This document shows positions 35,931 to 48,913 of a stretch of DNA of 64,000 bases, piece after piece. Position 1 is the stretch's first letter; every line of letters starts with the position of its first letter. A program made the position numbers and the translations under genes. Source of the stretch: Viscum album. Taxonomy: Eukaryota; Streptophyta; Magnoliopsida; Santalales; Viscaceae. Below the pieces are notes generated by a model, which made no database searches, had not been told where the DNA came from, and saw only the letters and a program-made list of their open reading frames with translations. The DNA is taken from assembly GCA_963277665.1 (NCBI GenBank), contig OY728122.1:2121350024-2121414023 (forward strand), given 5' to 3'.

Positions 35931-37091
35931 AGCCTGGCTACCCTGAGCTATCATGCCCTGCTGCCTCTGAGATCCTGGTGTCTGGCTACCACAGCCACGA
36001 CCACCATCTCTACCTACATTCCCTGACGTATTCTAGTCCCTTGACTAGTTAGAAGCCACTGGTCCTGCTCCCGCACGCGGGGTCTGCACAGAACCCCTAT
36101 CACTAGCCACTGGTGGAAACGCCCTACAGAAGCGTTGCAGATGACCCATCCTGCCGCAAGCTCGGCACTCCACTGGGTCTCGTGAACACTGTGGCCTCTT
36201 ATGCCCCTCTCTACAACACTGGTACCACATGACCTGGCCACCTGAAGCATTATTATAGCTAGCACTGCCACCTTGAGAGATGTCCACCTGTATCTTCCTC
36301 TTACCAGTAGAAATAGTACCAGAAACTGGTGTTCAACCGCCCTGGCCCACACCAATAGCTTCCCGCAGGTTCCTCTCTATAATCAGTTCCTGATTCACAA
36401 TAGCATATACTAAAGGCAACATGAAAACATTCACCAGTGCTCAGATGTCATATCAGAGACCATATTTAAAGCAATTGGCCCTCAACGCCTCATCACCCAC
36501 CCGAATGGGTGCAAAATGATGAAGCTCGGTAAAGCGAGCAGAATAATCCATCACCGACATAGCACCCTACTGAATATTCATGAACTCTCGAGCTCTATCT
36601 CCCCTCAGTTTCTTTGGAAAGAAGAATTCATAGAAGACTTCCTGAAAATCCTCCCACACCATGTCTCTGTGATGCTCTGACGGGGTGGTAACATCCCACC
36701 ACCTCTTGGCGGAATCACGTAGCATATACGTCACGAGGTTGACCCTCTGCCCCATAGGCATCTCAAGATGCTCGAAAATAGTCTGTAAAAACCCCGGCCA
36801 AGGCTCTGTAGCCTGTGGCCATCCATCCCCTGAAAACATAGGCGGATGCTACTTTTGGAAGGTACGTGTCAGCTCAGCCATAGATGTGGTAGCCGGCGGG
36901 GCTCCCTAAAAGGTCTGCATGAACCGCATAAAGCCTTCACGGAACTACCCCTCCGCGCCTCTGTCTGGTATAACAGCTGGCATCGCATCTGGCTCTGATG
37001 GATGGTCCACTGGTAGCCCATGGACCACCATCTCTAGAGTATAATCGTTGCCTCTCTCTTGGAGAACAACACATGAACATCTAGGCGGCAT
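35931..37091 (-). pseudogene. Element C: gag
   Basis: The start is the ATG at 37091 (MPPRCSCVVLQERG). Two TAG codons follow, at conserved Gln positions. The capsid domain is at 36567-36839 (WPGFLQTIFEHLEMP, RDSAKRWWDV, WEDFQEVFYEFFFPKKLRGD). Two zinc knuckles lie at 36150-36240: the first lost its first Cys (WYQCCREGHKRPQC), the second is intact (CRACGRMGHLQRFC). A Gly/Gln-rich tail leads into protease. Confidence 0.92.
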
Positions 37092-38630
37092 GACACTACA
37101 AGGTCAAAATACTTATTAGATTCAATATTATCAATACTGAAAGAGAATGAACCACAAAGGGAAAAACAGGAAGAAGTTATTCAAGATTTTCAAAACAAGA
37201 CTACACAACGTGTATAATTACTACACGGCATGTACCTGACTTTTCTTCCCCTGCCCGAGTCCTTCTACAAGGCTAAGCCACATGGCTCCCATTGATCAAA
37301 ACTACACAGCATGTAAAACATCTACACGGCGTGTATGGTGTAATTTCCAACTGCCAGTGTCGTTTGTGACACTTCCGACTACTTGGATTAACACTTCCCG
37401 ACGTGTTACACCCGCACACGGTGTGTACAACACCTCGTTTCCAAGACACACGACTATGTACACACGGTCTGTCCTCGGACAAGAGAACACGACATGTCCC
37501 AAAGGTACACGACATCTAGTAGATGAGCTCCGCCAACCCGTGTTGTTAGTTACATAGCCGGACACAAGTCTCACAATACCCGGCATGTTCTATATACACA
37601 CGACGTGTACTCGTAAGGATTACACTGACCCGTGTTGTTAGTTACACGGCTGGGTCCCCAGGTCAGACTACAGGGCATGTTCCATAGTGGACACGGCGTG
37701 TATGTCTTAAGGTATCCTACGTCCATGTTGTTAGTTACATGGGAAGACTCCGGGTTAACACTAAATAGTGTGTATAGCATCTACATGGAATGTTCTCCCC
37801 AAGATATTACCTTCCCTGTGTCTCTGCCCACAAGGTTTGTGACATGGGAAGAGACTACACGGCGTGTACTCAGGGTACACGGTGTGTACTAAAAAAGTTT
37901 ATTTTTCTTCCCGAATATAAGGCCATACACCGACATGTTTAAGGTAATATAATACATGTATACGGGGTTTTTCCAGAAAGTATGCCTTATAAACTTCCGA
38001 GGAACCCAGAAAATACTGAAAAACAACACCTAAGTGTCAAATTCTGACCCATGAGGGCCCATACTCCCCAAGAATCATTGATTGACATCTTATCTGTGTT
38101 CTAACAAAATAAACAGCTATTGGTCCACCAAATTCCAGTCAATGAGGGCCCATACTCCCTAAAACCAAATTTTGGCGTCCATTCATTCAACAGACTCATA
38201 CAACAATACCCTATCACATAGCAGGTATTTTATCAAGTAGCTATCAAAACAACAAGTTTTTTTCTAACACAACAACTATTACAACAACCTGAAATTTCTA
38301 ATGCACCTACATGGCATGTAAACTATGCATGGCATGTGATTCCTAGCATTTCCTAAATGATGAATGAGACGACATACCCTCATCTCATCGGGTTGCAATT
38401 AAAGAGAACCCATAGATAAAATATAAACAGCACAATCACAAGTGCATCACCCAATGGTGAAATCAAATCAACTGTAAAATTTTCAAAATCATAAGAATTG
38501 CTAAAATACTTGGTAGACTTGCTTGTCCCTGTACACGGGTTAGCTACGCCCAGGCACAGCTTATTTCCAACTACTGCTCCCATCATATCCCAGACTAAGG
38601 GTCCAAATAGTAAGTCAAAGAAAATAACTC
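37092..38630 (-). other. Element C: 1.5 kb leader with palindrome array
   Basis: There is no coding region between the primer-binding site and gag. From 37200 to 37900 it holds more than a dozen TACACGGCGTGTA-like palindromes, the same motif as in U3. Clear copies are at about 37322, 37606, 37690, 37856 and 37876. The remainder (37910-38630) is AT-rich with two GAGGGCCCATACTCCC repeats (38053 and 38144). Confidence 0.8.
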
Positions 38631-38641
38631 CTTGGATACCA
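38631..38641 (-). other. Primer-binding site of element C
   Basis: The minus strand reads TGGTATCCAAG, matching the initiator-Met tRNA complement for the first seven bases, three bases from the LTR. Confidence 0.8.
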
Positions 38642-38644
38642 CTT

Positions 38645-40596
38645 TGTAACGTCTCGGTTCTGGGTGCCACCCAACGGGTTCCCCGAACCCGGTTCGCCAC
38701 ATGACCTCAAGTGCATTTTCCGAAACTCTAGAGGTTTCTAACTAGCAGCGAGGGCCCATGTCTGATAGTGGGGAAACTATGCCCTCATTTTTCAAAGTGT
38801 AGTGCAGCGGAATAAAATAAAAAGCATATAACAAAAGTGGAAGTAGTAAACTATACACATTTAATATAACAATTGCTGTAAAAGATAACCAACTAGTTAT
38901 ATGGATATGATGCAAATGTCTCAAGTTTTAAGAAAATAGCTAGAACATGTTACATAGCAGTACAATACAATGCAGAGTACAACAAATCAAAAAACAATAG
39001 TCGGTAGCATCATGAGCCTAACCCCGGTCCCATGCTCCCCTACTCCTCAGCAGCAATCAAGTACCTGTATAAGGTCCCTTTCCCTTATCTAAACCTGTAG
39101 AAACATAATCTATTTGGTCCAAAAAGCATGACCCAAACAGGGTGTGAGAAATAAATCCCAGTAGGCACCCACCAAAGGCCCGTTCCCAACTTTGTGAAAT
39201 CATGCAACAACAGTGTGCAGTAGTAAAATGCAATAAAGTAAGCAGTACTAAAAAGTAACTAACTTAACCTGTTATATTTCCATTTAATATACATTTAATC
39301 ATTTAATTTAAAATATCACCATAGTGACTATTCTAAGTAAAGAGTCAATGTCCTTAGACACGTAAACCCCTACCCTCAGGTAAAGAGAACCCAAACACAA
39401 GAATCTGCCCATAGGCAAATGGATATTTACCACAGGTGTAAGAAGTGTCGCCCATAGGCACAAAATCAACTGCACACAAGCATGGAAGAAGTTTCCCACA
39501 GGCTAAATAGTACAGTGCCCACAAGCTAATCACAACACTACCCTTAGGCTAAACATGTAACCGGGACATTCCCAACATGTAAACAAGTAGTACACAAGAA
39601 ATTACTCTCAAGGAAATTCTACAATAATTAATTTAAAGTCATACCCTCGAGTATCCTGGCCAAACAGATAAAGAGAGGAACACACCCCCGGGGTGGTCCT
39701 GGATCCAAGCAATGATCCCAAATAGTAGTTTATTATTTCAATTAATTACCTATTCAATTCTAGGTATTTAATATAGCCACAACCTCAGCCACACGACACC
39801 CCAACATGGGTTCGTGGCATAAGGGTTCACATAAAATGCACAATAGTTAGAATATAAACACCACGACACCTACCTTATACACCCCTGAACGGTATACACG
39901 AACGATGATCCACGAATCGTCCAAGAACAACGAAGATCTGAGGTGAATGAAGACTTCGTTCAAACCTATATAGCTTCCCTTAGAGGAATAATTGGCAAGA
40001 ACTAAGTAAGTAGATGATAGGGCTTACCCGTGCGCTTCCAGGGAGATCGACGGTGCAGAAAAAAGATTCCCGACGTGCACTCGGCGGACCTCCAAAGTTA
40101 TGGCCTCCTCTCCCACTCCTTCCTCCGGTTCTAATCCTTCCCTGTGAACAGGGGAGGCTACTGCCCATTTTAAGCAAAAAAAACAAAGTACAAGGCATGT
40201 ATTTCAAAGTACAGGGCGTGTACTTCCCATTTTTTAACTTTTCCTATGGCAGTTTCCCGCCAGTGTGGCACTGTTAAGCTACCGACATGACTACACGGCG
40301 TGTCTTCTTGAGTACACGGCGTGTCCTTTTGCATAGCTAGCCAACACCTTACTATTCACCTACCGACTGACTACACGACGTGTAAAGGACCACTACATGA
40401 CGTAAAGTTGGGTTCTACACCCTTCATCACCGACATAGCCACACGCCCCGTGTACTCATCCCACACGGCCAAATGTACATGGCGTGTACTTCCAAAATTT
40501 GGTATTTTTCCGTATTTTCCTTACTTTGTCAAAAACACTTAAGGAAAAGAGAAAAGAATAAACCTGTACCTCAAAAATAAGAACCGGGTTCTTTCA
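38645..40596 (-). repeat. Element C: 5' LTR
   Basis: In plus reading it runs from TGTAACGTCTC to GGGTTCTTTCA (one change from TTACA). It pairs with 30457-32421, with the hairpin array at 39405-39650 and palindromes at 40190-40490. Confidence 0.95.
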
Positions 40597-40601
40597 TTTT
40601 G
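40597..40601. repeat. Target-site duplication of element C, right copy (TTTTG)
   Basis: Identical to 30452-30456. Confidence 0.93.
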
Positions 40602-40885
40602 AATGTAAATATCCATATGTAATAATGAGGTTAATTTCATTTTTATATAAATAGTAACTTTAATAAAAACCATTCCACCATGATAAATGTGAAAAAATAT
40701 TTTTCCAAGGATAAGTATAAGGGAAAAGGCTATGAAATTTATGCTTAATTATTTTTTCATGGAAACTTTTTGCCGATGATCACCCTATAATCGAAATTTA
40801 ATAGTTTTTGGGATACTTTTTAATGAATATGAATTAATAATATTTTAATCTTTTGATAATTTCCAAGTATGTCCCCTCCCACACA

Positions 40886-40894
40886 TATAAAAGG
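40886..40894 (+). promoter_or_regulatory. TATA box, 5' LTR of G
   Basis: TATAAAAGG follows CCCCTCCCACACA and precedes a C-rich start region. The same layout occurs in E, H and the other LTR of G. Confidence 0.7.
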
Positions 40895-41238
40895 TCACCC
40901 ACACTCCTCTATTATCCAAGAATCATGAGAATCATAAATAATATTATCGATAAAAAAAGAAATCCTAAAATCCATTCTCCAATTCTAGATAACATTTTAT
41001 GACTATAATATTTAACATTGAATGCCTAATGTGTAAACCTAAGGGGTTAAATGAATAAAAAGAATAGTTCTTAACAAAGTTTTTTTTATTTTGGTTTTCC
41101 ATCCAACTCCTTAAAATCATCTTTAAATGAGATTAAATAATAAAATAAGTATATTACATAGACAATAATTTTTTTAAGTTTATTTTATAATCCTTTTCCA
41201 TTTAGTTAACAATCTAACAAAAATTGAAAAACATCACT

Positions 41239-41636
41239 CATTTGTATGTGCAAACTACTACCAGGAAAGATGATGTTTTTCATTTTCCATCAACGACTCT
41301 TATTTATGGTAATAATATTTGATCCAAAAGATATAATAATATATATAATATTTGAATTAATTCTATAATGGTAAATCAATGTTATACTTATTTCATTAAC
41401 TTGTATTGAATTTTTTTTCTTATGTATACATGTAGAGAACTGCCTCACGAAATAATATTTTTTTAATTAGTTTCTTACATGGAATGTATACTTAGGTGGA
41501 CATATAGAATGAATATGATATGTGTTATATGACTATAATTATATAAATATAAATTTATAATTAACTTATTTCCCTAACATTTATTAAATAAAGGAAATGT
41601 TACTCATGGGTAAGTACAACCTACCACCTTAATGAT
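41239..41636 (+). repeat. Three hairpin modules in the 5' LTR of G
   Basis: The copies are at 41239-41264 (CAAACTACTACCAGG), 41421-41450 (GAACTGCCTCACG) and 41601-41636 (TCAT...ATGA around GTACAACCTACCACC). Spacing is about 180 bp. Confidence 0.7.
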
Positions 41637-43349
41637 TTAAATATAAATAAGTATTTATAATCATCATTCATTGAGTAATTGAAAATTATAATTAGCGTAA
41701 AAAATTTATTTTAAAAATCATCATGTTATTTCGAATTATATTATCATGATCCATGTGACCATAGTCACCCCGTGGATTTCATTTTGGAAATGTGACCTAA
41801 ATATCATCAAAATGATCGATGTGAACTTTATTGACTAAGTAATTTAATAGAACCTGGTATTAAAAAAATAAAAGGAATAATAAAAATTAATAATTTCATT
41901 AAAATCATTAATAATTGAAATAAAATTATTATTTATCATGATAAATAAAATACATGACCAATCAAAGATGAGTTAACTAATAGTTTAACTTGAATCGTCA
42001 TTTTTACTGTTTTAATGATTTATTTTCAAAATATTTTCCCACCCTATCCATATACATAAAAATATTTTTGGATGAATTTTATTTAAATAAATAATTTATA
42101 AATATCATTTTATATTAACATTGATATTAACTCTATTATATTGTAAATGAATATTTTTATATATTCAATACAATAATATTTTGACTTCAAATATAACAGG
42201 AAAATAATTTTTTTTTGAAAAAAATTACTTCAACCATTATTTTTTCAATGTATTGCTTTATGATCATCCTTAGTAACTAAAAATAAGAAACCTTTTTACA
42301 TTTATTCTTATTATATTAGTTTTAATGGTGAATTTTTAAAAGGAAATGATAATTCAATGACCTAAATTTGTTTTTCATATAGTATTAAAAGATGGCCACT
42401 ATGGTTTAATTTTGAAAATTTTAAAGCATAAAATTATTTTTTAAACATATGGTATATTATCACAATAGATGATAAATGGTGAGTCTGATACAACATAAAT
42501 AATATGTGATCCCTATAAATCTTATATAATAGGTGCTTCTAATATAACATATTATATGAGTGATCACAAAATTGATCATGAATGAATTTTATAATGTTTA
42601 TTATCTTATAAGAAATGAATTACATTAAATGACATGGTTTCTCCAGTATACTTATCTTGAATCCAATTAATTATTACATGAATTAATTGAAGTATTAATT
42701 ATAGAATTTTAATAAGTCATCAAGGGTTTCAATTTCAATTTTATTTCTTTTTTATTCTTTTCGGATATTTTTTCCTTCCAAGTCGATATGACTAATTTTA
42801 AATTCAAAATGAATATTGTAAAAAAGGTAAACATTTTCTTGGTTTTCTTTTATTCCCAAGATGAAAAAATAAATTTTGTTTGGGTCCCTTACTACAATTT
42901 TTCTATTAATACAATATTATTAAAATAACATCATATGGTTTATAGATGTTTAAAAGTAAAAATGATTTCATTTTTAAAGGCATGATGATTTTTAGGGAAA
43001 AATATTTATTTAATTTTTTAAAAAATAATATTATTAAAATAATTGATATTTTGTTGATTATTATACATTAAAATGTATGGGTTTGTTATTTAATTGTTTT
43101 GACCGACATATATAAAACAACAAACCAAAATGGTCTTTTGGAATGAATTAATATGATTTAATACCTAAATACACTGGATTATATTTTTTGAAACTGTATT
43201 TCAATAGATGATACATGAAAGATGAAGTAAGAAGGCATAATGTAGAAAATATAATTCAAAATTAGTTTCTTGAAATTTTTGTAATTGAAACTCACTAGTT
43301 TTTCATGGAAATGGATTAGTTGATGCAGGTAATAACTGATGGTGGAATA

Positions 43350-43362
43350 TATGTTAGAGAGA
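43350..43362 (+). other. Possible primer-binding site of element G
   Basis: TATGTTAGAGAG resembles the decayed site of E (TGTTGTTAGAG) but only weakly the tRNA complement. It was chosen because it lies between LTR and gag. Confidence 0.3.
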
Positions 43363-44500
43363 TACCAGATTCACCACAATGGTATATTTAAAGTATGGAG
43401 AATTTTATGAATTGAAATTATCTTGATTTAAGTGCTGTTTTAAATACAATGGTTGTAAAAGGATGATCAATGCATTGGAATTGATATTCGATGTGATGGG
43501 ATTATCAAAATTTAAAATACCATGCATTTAAAAAAAATTAATTTATTGGTGATGTAGATTTATAGTGTTATTGGTTATGAATAACATAAATAGGTAAGTG
43601 ATTCATGATATGTAATTGCTAAATTATTTGAAACTCATCACTGAGGAATATTTCCCTTTGGATATTTGACATATAATGGATAATAAATACATGGAATTTT
43701 GGAAAATTTACTAGAAATTTTTAGTATCAATTGATATAAATTTTAAATGATCATCCATGTATTTAAATAATTTTAATTGAGTACTTTATTGTAAAATTAT
43801 TATATTTTTATCATGATTTCAACCATATCTATAAATATCATTGTCCTCTTGATAGTTTTAAAATTATGATAAATTGTTTCATTATGTTTTCAAAGATGAA
43901 TTGGAGTTGGATAACACAGAAGTTCTTTATGATGGCATGAGTAAAAAGAGGTCAATCTTGTATGAAATTGATAATATCTATACTAAAATGTATACAGAAA
44001 AGCTCCCAGATATGTTCAAAGTGGGGTAAAATAAATTTTGGGGTATGATTGAGAGGATCTGGACATTGTGGTAAATGTTTTATGTTTTTTCATTGTGCTT
44101 TTGACTATAATGAAATGAGTAATCAAGAATACAATAATGGGATACCTGATAGCTATCCAATGGAGAGACATTTTATTTTTTAGTTATTTAATGAATTATT
44201 CTGATATGTTCTATATCATAGCTATAGAGGGTGTAACTCCCAAAGAGAAAAATTAAAAATGTTTTGAAAAACCAATTCTACTACTACAATAAAGGTTATT
44301 CCATATAATGATGTGGTCATAGTTAGATTACATGATCATTCAAAATATATGATTCTATATATGACTTTTGGTCTTCGAATTCAATCATTTTTTATAAATT
44401 ATCTTGTGAAATGTTAATACGAACTCTTAAATAGTATATAAATATTTCATAATGACTTCAAGATGATTTGATCAAGTGAAAATGTTTTTAGAAATCATTA
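43363..44500 (+). pseudogene. Element G: gag (strongly decayed)
   Basis: The second half of the capsid domain is readable at about 43,620-43,780: LFETHYFPLDI-like text, then DIMDNKYMEFWKIYQKFLVS across one stop. A zinc-knuckle-like stretch at about 44,013-44,105 reads CSKWGKINFGV, a stop, then LRGSGHCGKCFMFFHCAF, retaining some Cys and the Gly-rich spacing. The first half of gag cannot be read. Confidence 0.65.
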
Positions 44501-46000
44501 TATTATTATCGATGGGATATATTTTCATGAATGAAATGTTAAAATAGACATTTTAGAGTTTTATATTATTCCATGTTTGGGTTCCATGTAGTTTATCATG
44601 ATATGATATATTATATAGATATTAATTTTACATTTAATGATTTAATATAATTAATAACATATAATTAATGAGTGAAATTGATTAAATATGGATATGAAAC
44701 TTACTTAGACTATATTGATTAAAGGAAGGAAACAATTCAAATTATTGATGTTCTACTAGTGAATATATATATATATATATATATATGTATTTCATTGTGA
44801 ATTTATTAGGTTTATTCCAGATCAGGTGATTGTGTTTACTATTGGACAAGTCTATGATGCTAAAAAAAATTTAAAAACCCTTATCAATTGGCTCAAGTGA
44901 ATATTATGGATTTGAAAAAGTTATTATAAGAGTTTCTTGATAAATGGTTTATATGTCAATAACAAAACCATGCGGTTATCTTATATAATTTTTTAAAAAT
45001 AATTATGGTTAAATGAGGATTTTCATTGATAGTAAATTCTTGAATAACATCAAAATTATAAATAAGTTACCTTTTACACATTTTGATTATTTTTATCATA
45101 TATAGGGAGAGAATTATTCTTAAAATAAGGAAATCTAGATAGTAACCCTAATTTGAATATTAAGGGGAATATATTCTAAATATGGTGTTTCATACTAGAT
45201 ATGGTTATGATTATTTTTGGGGTTTTCCCATTATGTTTTACAATACACCATGTGTATTCATGGATCTTAATAATATTTTTCTACATGGAAATTTGGATAA
45301 GTTTTCTATTTTTTACATTGATGATATTTTTCAATAGACTATAAATCATAAGGATTATAAAATACACATAGGTAATTTTTTCTAGAACAAAAAACAATTG
45401 ATATTCCTTTTTTGGGAAATTCATTAAACCTAAATTTTTGTTGTTTCAGATTTTATTACATCCACAATGAATTATAGAGATGGAATAACTATTGACCCTC
45501 CTAAAAATAATGTGTGGAAGTAATGGAAAATATCAACAAATGTCATCAATATTGAGAGTTATATTGTGATATAGACATACAAACAATATATTTTTAGAAC
45601 ATTTATCCATTATCTGAACCATTAACTATGTGTTCTTAAAAGGGAGTAAATTTATACATGATTAATGTAAATAATGAATGTTTCCAGGAAATGAAAAAAA
45701 AGATTAATGAAATGTCTAGTTTCATCCCATACCTCTATAAATGGAGAGTTTATCCACTAATGTTGTTTTTTATTTAATAGACTTAGATCCATTACAATTC
45801 CAAATGATCCAGTAATTTCTTATGCTTCAATCGAATTTAAACCCGATGAGATAAATTGTCCCACACATGATATAGAACATGTTACTAAGGTGTATGAATT
45901 AAAAATCACGGGGAATCACTTTTATAGTGTAATGTGTGATATATATATATAGATCATAAATATTTGAGGTATAAATTCATTAAGTGTTGTGAATGAGGTA
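44501..46000 (+). pseudogene. Element G: protease, RT and RNase H (strongly decayed)
   Basis: The RT N-terminus is at 44,880 (YQLAQVNIMDLKKLL, then EFLDKWFICQ). IKIINKLPFTHFDYFYHI is at about 45,050. The palm is at 45,187-45,330: FHTRYGYDYFWGFPIMFYN, then LNNIFLHGNLDKF and FYIDDIFQ, so the two catalytic Asp codons survive here. The connection reads GITIDPPKNNVWK (45,490). RNase H at 45,820-45,970 reads DEINCPTHDIEHVTKVYELK, GNHFYSVMCDIYI and DHKYLRYKFI. An AT repeat at 44763-44786 lies before RT. Protease is not recognisable. Confidence 0.8.
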
Positions 46001-47672
46001 GAGAGTATGACGTTAAATGATAAATGATTTTTACTACAAGACAACATATCATTCTCGAGAAGAAAAAAAGTAGTTGATTCTTTGAGTTGATAATATAATA
46101 CATTATTTTACATGTTACATTTTGAACCTGATACATTCATGAATGAACTATTGAATTATGGTATAGAAATAATTAATTTAGGAACATATTTTTTAGGATC
46201 TAATCCAGTCATCATTGTCAAAAATAATTATACAAGATCAGCTTGAAGATCGTGATTTATATCAAAAGGTGGAACTACTAAAGAACAATATGTTACATGA
46301 ATTCTTCATTGATTTGTAATTTTATTTGAGATTAGGATAAAATTGGGGTGTTCTTATAATATCCTAGTTAAATCAATAAATATTAAGTGAAGCACAAAAC
46401 TCTCCTTTTTCTACACATATCTGGAATAAAATGATGTACCATAACCATTAGAAGTATTACTGGTGGGATGAAATGTAGAATTTTATTCTAGTGTTTATCA
46501 TGAGTTTTTTTTTGTGTTTCCAACATGATAAATAAGAATAATAGCTAGCTAAATGGATACTAAATCCTTTTCCATATCTATATTGGGTATAGGAAAATAT
46601 ATGTATGGATTTTAAGGTGGTATTTATAAAGACAAGTCGTGGAATAATGATATTTTAATAATTTTTATCAATTGAATAAATCTAAATAGTTCCTTCATAT
46701 TATATATATAATGTATTTATATTACCTATAATGAATTTATATCAATGATATAGTTTGGAAACATGAATTTAGTTTACTTATTGTATATGATCGGGATCCT
46801 ATGAGTTGTTATAATTCATTAGAATTCCTTCAGAAGTCATTTGGAATGAAATTAAATTTATGTAAAACATCTTATTCTTAATATAATGGATATTTATATA
46901 AAATGATTCAGACATTGGATTAAAGGAAGAAATATATTTTAAATTATTTACCGAGGAATTTGGGATCATCATCATATATTAAATTCCAATTCTTATAGAA
47001 ATATTTTTCATTCTAGTATATACAATAAAGCTTTTGGGGTGTTCTATAGAATAAAGAATAAGAATCTATATGTTTTGGATGATTTATGTGAAAGGAAACA
47101 GTAGGGAATATTGTTGAAAAAGGAAATAATTGAGAATATAATGATTATTCATCATTATATGAGAATAAAAACACAAAGATAAAATATTTATGAAGATAAC
47201 TAGTGGAATGATCTTTCTTTTGAGCTAAAAGATCATGTTTTTCAAAAGTATCCCCATGGGAAAGTTTTATCAATTGTTGTAACAAATTAATATTTATATA
47301 TATGGTCTGTTTGACCATTTAAAAATTTGGGAGGAAGTTTGATCATCATTTTTCAGGTGTTTCCTAGCCTCTCTATTTATCAATGGTATATGAATTCTTT
47401 CTTTTTTCATTATTACAGAAATATTAAATGTATAAAATGCATGTTTTAATCCATGATGTGATATAATTTGATAAAAATAAACAATATAAGGAATATTATA
47501 TTAGATTCTTGATCATAAGGAGGGGTTTTTGGGAATATTATTATTCATTATATTAATTTCACAATGAAAAATCAAATGTTTCAAGAAGAAATAGGGTAAT
47601 GATATAAATATCTAAAGAAAAAATACCCATACTTTTTTATGTTTTGATTAAATATTCAAGGAGGATATTTCC
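46001..47672 (+). pseudogene. Element G: integrase and chromodomain remnant
   Basis: The second catalytic box and following helix read YDRDPMSCYN and FLQKSFGMKLNLCKTSYS at 46,787-46,880, then MIQTLD, where the catalytic Glu region has become YKM. The tail near 47,225 reads LKDHVFQKYPHGKV. At 47,579-47,632 FQEEIG, two stops, YKYLKKKYPYFF matches the end of a chromodomain. The order and the polypurine tract just after it support the call. Confidence 0.72.
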
Positions 47673-47688
47673 GAAAATAGGGGAGTAA
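47673..47688 (+). other. Polypurine tract of element G
   Basis: GAAAATAGGGGAGTAA lies directly before the LTR start T(T)TAACATCC. Confidence 0.75.
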
Positions 47689-48564
47689 TTTAACATCCAA
47701 TGAAGTTTAATTTTAAAATTAATTTCATTTCTATAAATATTCAGTAATTTTATTTTATAGTGTTACATTAATGATGAGAATATTAAGTAATTTTAAAATA
47801 GAAAAGATAAAATCATTGTTCAATAAAAAATTTGATTTGAATTATTATATGGTTTATTAGAGATATATTCATAAATTTGGAAAACATAATTGTAAGAAAA
47901 TGATATAAATTTTCAGTTTGAAATGATTAAATTCAATTAGGGTGATTTTTTATGAATTTTCATAAAAACATTATTCAGGAATAATTGTAGAAAATAAAAA
48001 TTTATATGGAAAACTCTAACTTAATATATAATATATTTAAATAAATATTTTGATTTATATTGGATTCAAAATTTAGTTATATAATTCTTGATTAAATTAT
48101 TTTGGTTTAAAACTTTGGAATCAAAATTATACTTTATCATTGTATAAAATCACCACTATAATTAAAAAAGAATTTTTTAGAAAACCAGTTTGCATTGTGA
48201 TTTGATTTTTTTTCATTAAATTAATTTCTTAAATTCCTAAAGATTAAATCATTAATGTAGATTCAATATCTGGAAGCATCATTCATAGATTTATTAAAGA
48301 GTTAAATTTCACAATTTTTCATTATTAAAAGTAAATTTTGGAAAAAAAACATGTGTCACATGGTATAAGGGTACATCTGGTTAACCTAGTTTTAACTAAT
48401 TGATATTGAAAAAATTATTAATATTAATTATTATAGGATTATTTAACTCCAGTATTATCTAATTATTCTATAAAATTAATTATTTGTGACATACTTCTTC
48501 ATTAATATGTCTTAATAAAATTTTAATATTTTTGAAAAATTTATAGTTTGACCACTCCATCACT

Positions 48565-48573
48565 TATATAAGG
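48565..48573 (+). promoter_or_regulatory. TATA box, 3' LTR of G
   Basis: TATATAAGG is followed by ACACCCACTCTC, as in the other LTRs of the group. Confidence 0.7.
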
Positions 48574-48913
48574 ACACCCACTCTCTTTCATTCTCCATGC
48601 CTGAAGAGAATACTATATCATCCAATCACCAAGAAAATAAATTCCTAACATCCATTATCCTATACTATATTCCCTGGTTTAATCATTATATCCATCATGG
48701 AAGTCTAACATTATAATCCTGAGGTGATTACTCATAGAAGATCTGTAGATGATAATAATGATTATTTTTTCTATTACATTTTATAGAATATTAAAATATT
48801 CTTAAAACATGATGAAATTGTTATGTCATAATATTCCATATATTTTATTTTTATTATGTTAAATTTTAACCCTTTTTAATCTACACAACCATCCAATGAA
48901 GAATAAAAACATC

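Larger units (their letters stand above)
30457..40596 (-). mobile_element. Element C: complete Ty3/gypsy chromovirus
   Basis: A 10.1 kb element in minus orientation, with LTRs of 1965 and 1952 bp, target duplication TTTTG, an initiator-Met-like primer-binding site, a polypurine tract, a long leader, gag with two zinc knuckles, protease, RT, RNase H, integrase and chromodomain. The same family as A. The LTRs differ at many positions and all frames carry stops. The RT and integrase catalytic residues are nevertheless intact. It is inserted in the 5' LTR of G. Confidence 0.95.
40602..43349 (+). repeat. Element G: 5' LTR, second part
   Basis: This continues 29876-30456 after removal of C. It has a TATA box, three hairpin modules, and the GATACAACATAAATAATATG landmark at 42486. 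The landmark is 1600 bp from the TATA box, as in the 3' LTR (48565 to 50165). The end near 43349 (GGTGGAATA) is inferred from a weak primer-binding site and the nearby gag. Confidence 0.65.

Noticed and set aside
37273..37586. Several Cys/Val/Thr-rich frames on both strands
   Set aside because: Produced by the ACACGGCGTGT palindromes in the leader of C, which read alike on both strands.
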